Source of the DNA: Lunatimonas sp.
GTDB taxonomy: Bacteria; Bacteroidota; Bacteroidia; Cytophagales; Cyclobacteriaceae
Assembly (NCBI RefSeq): GCF_020832325.1
Contig: NZ_JAFIEU010000020.1
Span: 1 to 64,000, forward strand
DNA: 64,000 nucleotides
Reading direction: 5' to 3'
Shown here: one piece after another, positions 8,356 through 18,089 of the stretch
Position numbering within the stretch: the stretch's first letter is position 1
Layout: every line of letters begins with the position of its first letter
Position numbers and translations under genes: made by a program
The notes under the pieces: model-generated
Database searches by the model: none
The model's input: the letters and a program-made list of their open reading frames with translations, nothing else
What the model was told of the DNA's origin: nothing

Positions 8356-8550
8356 ACATGAATTTCAAAAGGTGGAACAAAGTAAAGATCCAAATTAATG
8401 ACTTGGATTCGTAAAGGCTAAGAAAATCGGTATTAGTTCCGACCTGATTGACATACTAACAACCTAAAACATTCATTTACATCCACTTAAAACACGAAGA
8501 TCGCCTAAAGCGATGCCCTGCAAGCGAAATCATCCACTCCCCGTAGGAAC

Positions 8551-10032
8551 TCATGTACCGCAAAACGTTTGGTACCCCCTCTCCCACTCAACTGCCGGTA
8601 TCGATTGATAGGGCTTCAGCGTGCTGTCTACCTGATAGGGATTTTGGAGCACCTCCAATAAACGGTACAATGGACGAATATCTCCGTTTACTGCCTGATC
8701 CAGGACCTCCTCAACCAGATGGTTACGGGGTATCACCTGGGGGTTGTGGGGCCTCATCAACTGCTGCACCTGTTCCAAAGGTCTTCCTTCCGCCGTTACT
8801 CGTTTCGTCCACCGCATCTGCCATTCCTGAAACTTGGGGTGGTAGAAACCGGACGGTTCCTCCGGCTCGAAATCTCCCTGCAAAAAAAGAAAAGTATGAG
8901 AATAATCTAACTTCAATTCAACCAAGGTATCCATGAGATCCGAAATGAGTTGCCTATCGTTCTCGTTCGGAGTATCGAGGCCAAGTTTCGCTCCCATCAT
9001 GTCTTCATAGCGTTCCTTGTATCTATCTGTAAACGAATACACCGAGTCTTTGGCCATCGTGATGGACTTTTCCTTGTTTTCATGGATTAAGGGCAGCAAT
9101 GAACTCGCCAGACAAGACAGGTTCCACAATGCCACCTTGGATTGGTTGCCAAAGGCATACCTTCCTTGCGTGTCGATAGAGCTGAACACCGTATCCGGAT
9201 GATAGGCATTTACAAACGCGCAGGGCCCGTAATCGATAGTCTCTCCCGCAATGCTCATGTTATCGGTATTCATTACCCCATGGATAAAACCGACTCGCGT
9301 CCATTGGGCTATCAAGGTCGCTTGTTGGCCTATCACTTCGTTAAGAAAAGCGAGCGCTGGGAACTCCTGCCTCGCAACATGGGGATAGTGTCTCTGCACG
9401 GTGTAATCCATCAGTGACTTTAGGTTTTCCTTGCCCAAATACTGCGCGGCGTACTCGAAAGTACCCACGCGGATATGGCTTTTGGCAACCCGGGTAAGTA
9501 CTGCACCGGCCTGAACCCGCTCCCGGTATACAGGCTCTCCCGTGCTCACTACCGCCAACGAACGGGTGGTGGGAATTCCCAGGCCATGCATGGCTTCGGA
9601 AATCAAAAATTCTCGTAGCATGGATTTAAGCGTTGCTCGGCCATCTCCCCTCCGGGAGAAAGGCGTGCGGCCTGACCCTTTTAGCTGAAGGTCCCACAGT
9701 GTGCCATCCGGTGTTACCTGTTCACCCAACAACACCGCCCTACCGTCACCTAACATGGTGAAATTTCCAAATTGATGGCCTGCATAAGCCTGTGAAATGG
9801 GCAAGCTACCGGGGGGTAACGTATTCCCCGCAAATAACTGGGCCAATGCCTTTTCCTCTGAATCCTCAAAGTCGAGCCCCAAGGACTCTGCCAAGGGTTC
9901 GTTAAGAAGCACCATACCAGGGTCCTTTACCGGTTGCGGCTCTTGGTTCGCGAAAAATTTATCCGGCAGGGATCTATAAGAATGCTGTAGCTTCCAGCCT
10001 TTGCCTACGGCAGATTGTGGCGTTTGTTCCAT
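8551..10032 (-). CDS. selO: Protein adenylyltransferase SelO (YdiU/UPF0061)
   Basis: This 493-residue pseudokinase-fold enzyme transfers AMP from ATP to Ser, Thr or Tyr of target proteins, in known members mostly of redox and central metabolism. Family motifs seen: AYAGHQFGNF, GDGRAVLLGE, LKGSGRTPFSRRGDGRA, REFLISEAMHGLGIPTTR, GFIHGVMNTDNM and TIDYGP, the last two carrying the metal and catalytic Asp residues. The chain ends in FCGT, with Cys third from the end, where animal SelO has selenocysteine; it is encoded as ordinary Cys. Length is normal. The gene stands alone: 195 bases separate it from the SDR gene and 147 from metX. Confidence 0.93.
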   Translation of the reverse strand: MEQTPQSAVGKGWKLQHSYRSLPDKFFANQEPQPVKDPGMVLLNEPLAESLGLDFEDSEEKALAQLFAGNTLPPGSLPISQAYAGHQFGNFTMLGDGRAVLLGEQVTPDGTLWDLQLKGSGRTPFSRRGDGRATLKSMLREFLISEAMHGLGIPTTRSLAVVSTGEPVYRERVQAGAVLTRVAKSHIRVGTFEYAAQYLGKENLKSLMDYTVQRHYPHVARQEFPALAFLNEVIGQQATLIAQWTRVGFIHGVMNTDNMSIAGETIDYGPCAFVNAYHPDTVFSSIDTQGRYAFGNQSKVALWNLSCLASSLLPLIHENKEKSITMAKDSVYSFTDRYKERYEDMMGAKLGLDTPNENDRQLISDLMDTLVELKLDYSHTFLFLQGDFEPEEPSGFYHPKFQEWQMRWTKRVTAEGRPLEQVQQLMRPHNPQVIPRNHLVEEVLDQAVNGDIRPLYRLLEVLQNPYQVDSTLKPYQSIPAVEWERGYQTFCGT

Positions 10033-10179
10033 GGGAGTTCATCGGCAGTTTGAACCTAGCTAACAAAACCCGTGTACCGATAATTCCGCGTCTTTTTTCA
10101 AAGTGGTATACTTTTCATCGAATCCCTCCGAAGTACAATCCACTGAATAGTGTTTCCGCTGGATAACGCCTTTGGGCGA

Positions 10180-11235
10180 TCAGCGAATAGTTTCCAAGTA
10201 AAAGGACGTAAGGATATAATTTAGCTGTTCAAACTCAATCAAAAAAGCGTCGTGTCCATAGATGGAGTGAATTTCCCGATAATTCCCCCGAGGCACATGC
10301 CTACTGATGTAGCGGGATTCCTCACTTGTAAAAAGCACGTCTGAGTCCACGCCAACAGCCAAAACTTTGCAGGGAATTTCTGATAGAGCTTTTGCGGTGC
10401 CTCCTCTTCCCCTACCCACGTCGTGGCTATCCATGGCCTTGCTCAATACCCAATAAGACAGTGCATTGAACCTATTGGCCAGTTTCTTCCCTTGATAGCG
10501 CAAATAACTACTGATTTTGAAGTTGTCCCGCTTTTCCTCGGTTTCGCTTTGGCTTTGTATAAAGGTCTGTGGATGACGGTAGCTCAACATACCTATGGCT
10601 CTGGCCGCTTCCAACCCACGCTTGCCCGCATCGGGGCTCTTTTGACCCCAGGTGCTGTCAGATTCAATGGACATGCGCTGAGACTCATTGAATCCAATGA
10701 TCCAGGGAGATGCTTTCGCGTTTGAAGCGACTATTACCGCATGCTTTAAACTATCCTTCAATGTATAGGCCCACTCCAGTGCCACCTGCCCGCCTAGCGA
10801 CCCTCCGATTAGGGTATCTATCTGCGCAATACCCAGATGCATGCGCAACTTGTCAAAGGCAGCGGCTAAATCGCGCGTAGTGAGCTGCGGAAAATCGTAA
10901 TAGTACGGTTCTCCAGTAGTAGGATTGATACTTAAAGGTTGCGTGGATCCGTAACAGGAACCCAGCAGGTTGGCACAGACAATGAAATGTTTGGTGGGAT
11001 CAAAAAACTTGTCTTCCCCGATCAGCCCGGACCACCACTCGTGGGCATTTGCATCGCCGGTAAGTGCATGCAGCACCCAGACCACGTTGTCCTGCCGGGG
11101 AGAAAGGTGACCTTGTGTGGTATAGCTAAGCTGGAATTGGGGGAAATTCTCCCCCGACTCCAACGTAAGCCCTTCTTCACAACTGAAAATTTCTTGGGTC
11201 ATTTCACTGATTATGTACGGATGCGTAACGTTCAT
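10180..11235 (-). CDS. metX: Homoserine O-acetyltransferase (MetX-type alpha/beta hydrolase)
   Basis: A 351-residue alpha/beta-hydrolase acyltransferase of the MetX family, which acetylates homoserine from acetyl-CoA in methionine synthesis. The nucleophile elbow GGSLGGQ has its Ser at 146. The acid lies in VGVDSDVLF, and the catalytic His in YGHDAF at about 328. The family signature NLLGSCYGSTQP follows the oxyanion region (HALTGDANAH). The gene starts 2 bases after the metY stop, so the two form one operon controlled by the SAM riboswitch upstream of metY. Bacteroidota enzymes of this type mostly use acetyl-CoA, but acetyl versus succinyl donor choice cannot be proved here. Confidence 0.93.
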   Translation of the reverse strand: MNVTHPYIISEMTQEIFSCEEGLTLESGENFPQFQLSYTTQGHLSPRQDNVVWVLHALTGDANAHEWWSGLIGEDKFFDPTKHFIVCANLLGSCYGSTQPLSINPTTGEPYYYDFPQLTTRDLAAAFDKLRMHLGIAQIDTLIGGSLGGQVALEWAYTLKDSLKHAVIVASNAKASPWIIGFNESQRMSIESDSTWGQKSPDAGKRGLEAARAIGMLSYRHPQTFIQSQSETEEKRDNFKISSYLRYQGKKLANRFNALSYWVLSKAMDSHDVGRGRGGTAKALSEIPCKVLAVGVDSDVLFTSEESRYISRHVPRGNYREIHSIYGHDAFLIEFEQLNYILTSFYLETIR

Positions 11236-11237
11236 TT

Positions 11238-12736
<1,499 letters not shown>

Positions 12737-12842
12737 TTTATATCCCCGGGGATCAACACGATTTCCCGGCAGGAATTGGCACCTTGGACTTTCCAGGTTG
12801 CCAGAGGATCATCGAGCCTGTCTCTCACCTCTTCTTTATAAA
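12737..12842 (-). promoter_or_regulatory. SAM-I (S-box) riboswitch upstream of metY-metX
   Basis: On the minus strand the sequence follows the S-box consensus. P1 pairs TTTATA (12842-12837) with TATAAA (12742-12737). P2 pairs AGAGG with CCTCT around a loop that contains GATGATCC. Next comes GGCAACC, then P3 with TGGA/TCCA, and the diagnostic AAGGTGCCAATTCC before P4. Binding of S-adenosylmethionine is expected to lower expression of the two methionine genes. The aptamer sits about 30 bases after the proposed promoter and 188 bases before the metY start codon. Confidence 0.88.
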
Positions 12843-12872
12843 TCCAGATACGCTAAAAGTAAAAGGATGCTG

Positions 12873-12903
12873 CAAAGTAAATCGGTATACCCAAAATTTA
12901 CAA
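12873..12903 (-). promoter_or_regulatory. Probable promoter of the metY riboswitch leader
   Basis: On the minus strand TTG (12903-12901) is separated by 21 bases from TACTTTG (12879-12873), close to the Bacteroidota -33/-7 pattern TTG...TAnnTTTG. Transcription would start about 10-15 bases on, shortly before the riboswitch P1. Confidence 0.45.
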
Positions 12904-12978
12904 CATTTGCAGGGAATAAATTTCAAGTAAACGAAACCTTTTGTCCAAAAACCAGTGCAATTGATAGAATCTAAAACC

Positions 12979-14037
12979 ATGTATCCGTTGAAGCAGGCTT
13001 TAGCCATTTTTCTTTTGTGCCTCACCCAAAGCGTGATTGCCCAGCAAGCGGTTACCCGTTTGGGGGCCGACATCCAGTACGGATTTATCATTCCCCATGC
13101 CGCTGACCTTATCCCAATTTCACAGAGCAGCCCCTTTGGCATACGACTCAGTTACGACCGGATGCGACTGGACAAAAAACGCTGGGATGCCTGCAACTGC
13201 TTTCACTACCTGGGCGTACAGCTTTCTCACTACCAATTTGGCAACCCTTCGGTATTGGGGCATGGAACGACCGTCTCCACCTCTTTTGAGCCACTGCTAT
13301 TTCGGTCTAAGCAATGGCAGATTTCGCTTGCCACCGGTCTGGGGATCAGCTACCTCAACCGCGTATACGACGAGGTTTCCAATCCGGAAAACACCTTCTT
13401 CTCCGCACCGCTAAGCTTCCTGATATTCGTCTCACCCCGAATTCAGTTCACCCTGAATGATCGATGGTCTGGCAGCATGGCCCTGCATTACAATCATATA
13501 TCCAATGGTGGACAGCGGCAACCAAACCGGGGCATGAACTTTCCGACCCTGGGTGTAGGCCTGCACTATTTTCTCCAACACCCCAACTTTCCGGACCATC
13601 AGGCCAATGAGGTTCCTGATCGATGGCGTCCGTATCTCGAGGTGGCTGGCACCATGAAAAATAATCCCAACTCCAATAACCGCAGCCCTGCCGCTGGCTT
13701 GTCACTTGGTGCATACCGGCAGGTAGGAAGTATCAATGCCTTTGGCGGAGGATGGGAGGCTACGATAGATCACAGTCTTTATCCGGACACCGAACGGAAC
13801 GACCTAATAAACCATGGGCTTTATATTTCCCACCATTTTCTGTTTGGGAGATTTGATTTTAACCAGCGAATGGCCGTTTATTTGGGGAAACCGAAAAATT
13901 ACCAGCCGGATAAATCATTTTACCAGAGATACACGTTACTCTATCGGCTAAGCGACCATTTGCAAGGGGGTGCTTCTATGAAAGTTCACGGACATGTGGC
14001 AGAAAATATTGAATTCAGAATAGGATATCTATTTTAA
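12979..14037 (+). CDS. Acyloxyacyl hydrolase / PagL-like outer-membrane protein
   Basis: This 352-residue protein has a cleavable signal peptide (about 1-21, ending VIAQQ). I start it at ATG 12979, because the GTG at 12955 would put charged residues before the signal. The body is a likely outer-membrane beta-barrel of alternating strands that ends in the C-terminal aromatic IGYLF. HYNHISNGGQRQPNRG (about 170-185) matches the PagL/acyloxyacyl hydrolase active-site region HxSNG...PN.G, with His and Ser as catalytic residues. Such enzymes remove a fatty acid from lipid A in the outer membrane. It is twice the size of PagL, as is usual for the Bacteroidota group. Its own promoter was not recognised. 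Confidence 0.72.
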   Translation: MYPLKQALAIFLLCLTQSVIAQQAVTRLGADIQYGFIIPHAADLIPISQSSPFGIRLSYDRMRLDKKRWDACNCFHYLGVQLSHYQFGNPSVLGHGTTVSTSFEPLLFRSKQWQISLATGLGISYLNRVYDEVSNPENTFFSAPLSFLIFVSPRIQFTLNDRWSGSMALHYNHISNGGQRQPNRGMNFPTLGVGLHYFLQHPNFPDHQANEVPDRWRPYLEVAGTMKNNPNSNNRSPAAGLSLGAYRQVGSINAFGGGWEATIDHSLYPDTERNDLINHGLYISHHFLFGRFDFNQRMAVYLGKPKNYQPDKSFYQRYTLLYRLSDHLQGGASMKVHGHVAENIEFRIGYLF

Positions 14038-14167
14038 AAGCAAACTATATTGCGAAGCATAACCTTATAAAACCAAATAAGCACGATTAGTCACAAAACG
14101 ATTGTCACTTTGGCGACTTATACGGATTTTCCAAGTATATCCGATGTATCAATTAACTACAACTTCT

Positions 14168-15817
14168 ATGCGTAAAGTATTGTCGATTATTTTTATGGCT
14201 TTGAGCCTGACATTTAGCCAGGCCTATGGATATTACGACGCCCATTTTGAGGCGTCACACCTCTTAATAGATAGCCTAAAAGCACCTAAAGATTGGTTTT
14301 TGATGGATCCCGCAGATGACGGCGTCATAGGGACCGGTGCCCAAAAGGCCCACGAACTGCTGAAGGACAAACAGCCCAAGCAAACGGTGATCGTAGCTGT
14401 GATAGATTCCGGCGTGGACATAGCACACGAAGATTTACAGGGTAAGATTTGGGTAAATCAGGGCGAAATACCCGGCAACGGCATCGACGATGACAAAAAC
14501 GGTTACGTGGATGATGTACACGGATGGAACTTTATAGGAGGAAAGGACGGCTCCCATATCGCCGAAGATTCCCACGAACTCACCCGGGAATATGTTAGAT
14601 TGAAGGCAATATACGGTGGACTAACCGAAGAAGACGTCAAAAAGAAACAGCGAAAAGAGTTTGCCTACTGGCAGCGCATCGAAAAAAACTTCGAATCCGA
14701 CAGATCCGAAGCAGAAATGAACTATAACTTTTTTCAAAATATGGAAAACATGTTCATTCAGGCCGCCGACATTGTAAAGGAGCATTTGGACGCGGATGAC
14801 TTTGGCGCAGATGAACTGGCACAGATAGATACCGAAGATACCAAGGTGAAGAGTGCCGTGGGCATGTTAAGCCAGGTATTCAACAACATTCGGGACAGCG
14901 ACATGAGTGTAAACGAGGTGATTTCCGAACTGGCTGAGGCAAAAGAGCATTTTGAAACACAAGTCAAATACGCCTATAACCCGGAGTTTAACCCCAGAGA
15001 TATCGTGGGAGATGACCCGGAAGACTACAAGGACCGGAGTTATGGTAACAATGACCCCACCGGTCCGGACTCCAGTCACGGCACCCACGTGGCAGGTATC
15101 ATCGCTGCCGACCGCAACAATGACCTGGGCATTCAGGGTATTGCCGAACACGTGTTGATCATGCCCATCCGAGCAGTACCCAACGGCGACGAACGGGACA
15201 AGGACATCGCCAATTCCATTTATTACGCGGTAGATAATGGGGCCCACATCATCAATATGAGCTTCGGAAAATCCTACTCACCCGGCAAAAAAGCTGTTGA
15301 CAAGGCGGTAAAATACGCTGAGCGCAAAGGGGTAGTCCTTATCCATGCGGCCGGAAACAGTTCCAAAGAGACCACTCCTACCAATAACTACCCCAATCGA
15401 TTCTACGAAAAGAAAGGCGAGGCGTCTAACTGGCTGGAAATCGGAGCCTCCTCCTGGCAGGCTAACGAGGACCTGCCCGCCAGCTTTACCAATTTTAGCA
15501 GTACTGGAGTAGACTTCTTTGCTCCAGGCGTAGACATTTACTCCACCATGCCCGGAGGCGAGTATAAAAACAACAGCGGAACCAGTATGGCTGCTCCCAC
15601 CGTGGCCGGTGTGGCCGCTCTGCTGTTGGCCTATTACCCTGAGTTGAAGCCCGATCAGGTACGCCAGATTCTGAAAAGCACGGTTCACGACGAACGTACC
15701 ACGAAAGTCAACAAGCCTGGTGCTGATGAAGTGGTAACGTTTGGTGCGCTAAGCCGTACCGGTGGGGTAGTAAATGCCTACAGTGCCATTCAGATGGCAG
15801 AATCGATGACCCGATAA
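14168..15817 (+). CDS. S8 family serine peptidase (subtilisin-like), exported
   Basis: This 549-residue protease has a signal peptide at 1-21 when started at ATG 14168; an upstream ATG at 14144 and a TTG at 14102 would give a poor signal. The triad is complete: Asp 80 (AVIDSGVD), His 304 (SSHGTHVAG) and Ser 473 (SGTSMAAP). The gap between Asp and His is about 224 residues, much more than in subtilisin, because a charged helical insertion of some 140 residues sits there. There is no C-terminal sorting domain, so it is probably periplasmic. It is the first gene of a tight run, 3 bases before a cysteine desulfurase gene. Confidence 0.9.
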   Translation: MRKVLSIIFMALSLTFSQAYGYYDAHFEASHLLIDSLKAPKDWFLMDPADDGVIGTGAQKAHELLKDKQPKQTVIVAVIDSGVDIAHEDLQGKIWVNQGEIPGNGIDDDKNGYVDDVHGWNFIGGKDGSHIAEDSHELTREYVRLKAIYGGLTEEDVKKKQRKEFAYWQRIEKNFESDRSEAEMNYNFFQNMENMFIQAADIVKEHLDADDFGADELAQIDTEDTKVKSAVGMLSQVFNNIRDSDMSVNEVISELAEAKEHFETQVKYAYNPEFNPRDIVGDDPEDYKDRSYGNNDPTGPDSSHGTHVAGIIAADRNNDLGIQGIAEHVLIMPIRAVPNGDERDKDIANSIYYAVDNGAHIINMSFGKSYSPGKKAVDKAVKYAERKGVVLIHAAGNSSKETTPTNNYPNRFYEKKGEASNWLEIGASSWQANEDLPASFTNFSSTGVDFFAPGVDIYSTMPGGEYKNNSGTSMAAPTVAGVAALLLAYYPELKPDQVRQILKSTVHDERTTKVNKPGADEVVTFGALSRTGGVVNAYSAIQMAESMTR

Positions 15818-15820
15818 CCC

Positions 15821-16984
15821 ATGCGGCTTCCGATCTACCTGGACCATAATGCCACGACCCCTTGTGACCCAGAAGTATTGGAGGCCATGCTGCCGTTTTT
15901 TGGGGAGCAGTTTGGAAACGCGTCTAGCATACACCACCCCTATGGCTGGCTGGCCGACGATGCTGTAGAGCAAGCCAGGGAACAGACAGCCCAGCTCATC
16001 GGTGCAAAACCTACGGAAATCATCTTTACCAGTGGTGCCACGGAAGCCATTAATTTGGGGATCCGTGGCGTCATGATGGCAAAAGAAAAACCCGCTGAAA
16101 AAGACCACATAGTCACTGTAGCCACAGAACATTCCGCTGTACTCGATACGGTCCGAGCGATGGAGCGTGTAGGCTTTCGTGCCACTTACCTACCCGTAAA
16201 GCCGGATGGTCTGGTCGATGTGGCGGATGTGGCCGCAGCGCTTACCGAAAAGACCGCACTTCTGGTGGTGATGGCTGCCAACAACGAAACCGGTGTCTTG
16301 CAACCTCTCCGGGAGATAGGGGAATTGACCCGGAAGAAAGGCGTTCTTTTGATGAGCGATGCAGTACAGGCGGTTGGGAAAATCCCTATAAATGTTGCAG
16401 ATATGCCGATAGACTTGCTGGCGCTCTCTGCCCATAAATTTTACGGTCCCAAAGGTGTGGGTGCCCTCTATGTGCGAAAACGAAAACCACTCGTTGCGCT
16501 GGAGCCTTTGTTGACCGGAGGAGGACACGAACGAGGCATGCGAAGTGGCACGCTGAATGTCCCCGGGATAGTGGGTTTGGGCAGGGCCTGCCAAGTAGCC
16601 GGACGGCTCATTGAAAGCGAATCGCGTCGCTTAGGTAGCCTGCGCGACATGCTCGAATCCACTCTCCTGCAACTGCCCGGAACCCGGGTAAATGGAAATC
16701 GCGACAACCGACTTCCTCATGTCACCAACCTATCCTTTGATGGGGTCGAGGGCAAGGAATGGCTCATCGCGTTGAACCGAAAAATTGCCGTTAGCTCTGG
16801 ATCTGCATGCAGCAGTATCACCGAACGCGCTTCCCATGTGCTCCTGGCAATGGGTGTCTCCGAAGCAAGAGGCAAAGCCAGTGTCCGTTTTGGACTAGGA
16901 AGAAGTACTACCGAAACGGACATAGCAACCGCCACCGATCATATTATCGCAACCTTAAAAAGACTTCAACGAAACCCCGCATAA
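15821..16984 (+). CDS. Cysteine desulfurase (NifS/IscS family)
   Basis: This 387-residue PLP enzyme takes sulfur from cysteine to form a protein persulfide. It starts IYLDHNATTPC; SGATEAINLGI binds the cofactor; SAHKFYGPKGVG holds the Schiff-base Lys at 206; and SSGSACSS holds the catalytic Cys at about 330. Length and motifs fit group I NifS/IscS enzymes. No scaffold gene (iscU, sufU) is next to it; instead moaC starts 2 bases after its stop and mobA follows. Supplying sulfur for molybdopterin is therefore a reasonable inference, though a general Fe-S role is not excluded. Confidence 0.92.
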   Translation: MRLPIYLDHNATTPCDPEVLEAMLPFFGEQFGNASSIHHPYGWLADDAVEQAREQTAQLIGAKPTEIIFTSGATEAINLGIRGVMMAKEKPAEKDHIVTVATEHSAVLDTVRAMERVGFRATYLPVKPDGLVDVADVAAALTEKTALLVVMAANNETGVLQPLREIGELTRKKGVLLMSDAVQAVGKIPINVADMPIDLLALSAHKFYGPKGVGALYVRKRKPLVALEPLLTGGGHERGMRSGTLNVPGIVGLGRACQVAGRLIESESRRLGSLRDMLESTLLQLPGTRVNGNRDNRLPHVTNLSFDGVEGKEWLIALNRKIAVSSGSACSSITERASHVLLAMGVSEARGKASVRFGLGRSTTETDIATATDHIIATLKRLQRNPA

Positions 16985-16986
16985 CC

Positions 16987-17484
16987 ATGGAACTTCCAGA
17001 AAAAGACTTTACGCACCTGGACCAACAGACCGGAAATCCCACCATGGTAGACGTAGGAGCCAAAACGACGACTAAACGCAGCGCCACTGCTACCTGCGAG
17101 GTGGTGCTAGGCCACGATATTATGCGTCGGCTACTGGAGGAAAAGGATATCGTCACGAAAAAAGGTCCGGTATTTCAAACAGCTATCATTGCAGGAACCA
17201 TGGGCGCCAAGAAAACCTCGGATCTCATCCCTCTCTGCCATCCGCTGGCCTTGGAAAAAATCCGGATTGAAATCGATCCGATTTCGGAAACCAGCATTCA
17301 GATCCGCTGCACCGCCGCACTTACGGGAAAAACGGGTGTGGAGATGGAAGCCATGACCGGCGCATCCGTAGCGGCCTTGACTATTTACGATATGTGCAAG
17401 GGCTTTTCGCACGATATCCTCATACGGGAGCTTAAATTAATGGAAAAAACCGGGGGTAAGAGTGACTTCAGGCGTAGCGAATAG
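16987..17484 (+). CDS. moaC: Cyclic pyranopterin monophosphate synthase (MoaC)
   Basis: This 165-residue cytosolic enzyme acts with MoaA in the first steps of molybdenum cofactor synthesis and turns the cyclic GTP intermediate into cPMP. Family motifs: MVDVGAKTTTKRSATA (about 19-34), PLCHPLAL (about 82-89), and GKTGVEMEAMTGASVAALTIYDMCK (key Lys and Asp, split here only as one region of about 118-142). I start it at ATG 16987, 2 bases after the cysteine desulfurase stop. Its end overlaps the mobA-like gene by 23 bases. No moaA, moaD or moaE is in the window, so the rest of the pathway must lie elsewhere. Confidence 0.94.
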   Translation: MELPEKDFTHLDQQTGNPTMVDVGAKTTTKRSATATCEVVLGHDIMRRLLEEKDIVTKKGPVFQTAIIAGTMGAKKTSDLIPLCHPLALEKIRIEIDPISETSIQIRCTAALTGKTGVEMEAMTGASVAALTIYDMCKGFSHDILIRELKLMEKTGGKSDFRRSE

Positions 17485-18070
17485 CCTCAACGGATTGGTG
17501 TTGATAGGAGGCAAAAGTTCGCGCATGGGTACAGACAAAAGCCTCCTTTGCTATCAAGGAAAAACTCCCCAACGCGAGCACCTTTTAAACCTGCTAAAAC
17601 CACTCTGCCTAGACGTATACCTGTCTTGCAATCAAACCCAAACCACTCAGATCCGGGATCCCGGCAAAGCGATTACGGATCATTATCCAGACTGCGGTCC
17701 CATGGGCGCTATTTTATCTGCTATTGCACACCGTGCCGATTGTGCCTGGCTGGTGGTGGCCTGCGACCTGCCTTTCTTGTCTATTGCATTGCTAAAATAC
17801 TTGGTAGCCGGTAGAGATCCCAAAAAACAAGCTACCGCATTCCGTGAAAAGAATTCCGGATGTCCGGAACCCCTCTGTACCATTTATGAACCGAGCTCCT
17901 ACCGGCGGCTACAAAACGAATTCAATCAAGGTAATTTTTCTCCTGCCAAGGCATTAGTATCCATGGAGGTGGCCTGGCTGGAACTGCCGGACGGAGGCCT
18001 ATTGACAAACGTTAACAATCCGCAGGAGCATGCCGAAGCGGTGGCAAAAATAGGGAGGCATCTCAAATAA
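17462..18070 (+). CDS. mobA: Molybdenum cofactor guanylyltransferase-like protein (MobA family)
   Basis: This 202-residue nucleotidyltransferase of the MobA/NTP_transf_3 family attaches a nucleotide, usually GMP, to molybdopterin. The N-terminal loop LIGGKSSRMGTDKSLL (about 14-29) binds GTP. Later motifs are GPMGAILSAI and CDLPFLS, with a metal-binding Asp, and the C-terminal TNVNNPQE is typical of MobA. The most likely start is GTG 17462, which gives a 23-base overlap with moaC; a later TTG would cut into the first strand. It lies within one operon with a cysteine desulfurase and moaC. Confidence 0.87.
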   Translation: MTSGVANSLNGLVLIGGKSSRMGTDKSLLCYQGKTPQREHLLNLLKPLCLDVYLSCNQTQTTQIRDPGKAITDHYPDCGPMGAILSAIAHRADCAWLVVACDLPFLSIALLKYLVAGRDPKKQATAFREKNSGCPEPLCTIYEPSSYRRLQNEFNQGNFSPAKALVSMEVAWLELPDGGLLTNVNNPQEHAEAVAKIGRHLK

Positions 18071-18089
18071 ACGACGTATATTTGGCCCC

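Noticed and set aside
8497-8515. ATCGC/GCGAT hairpin after the SelO gene
   Set aside because: A five-pair stem without a convincing T-run is too weak to call a terminator.
8551-8562. Selenocysteine at the SelO C-terminus
   Set aside because: The codon is TGC/TGT-type Cys, not TGA, and no SECIS-like hairpin was seen.
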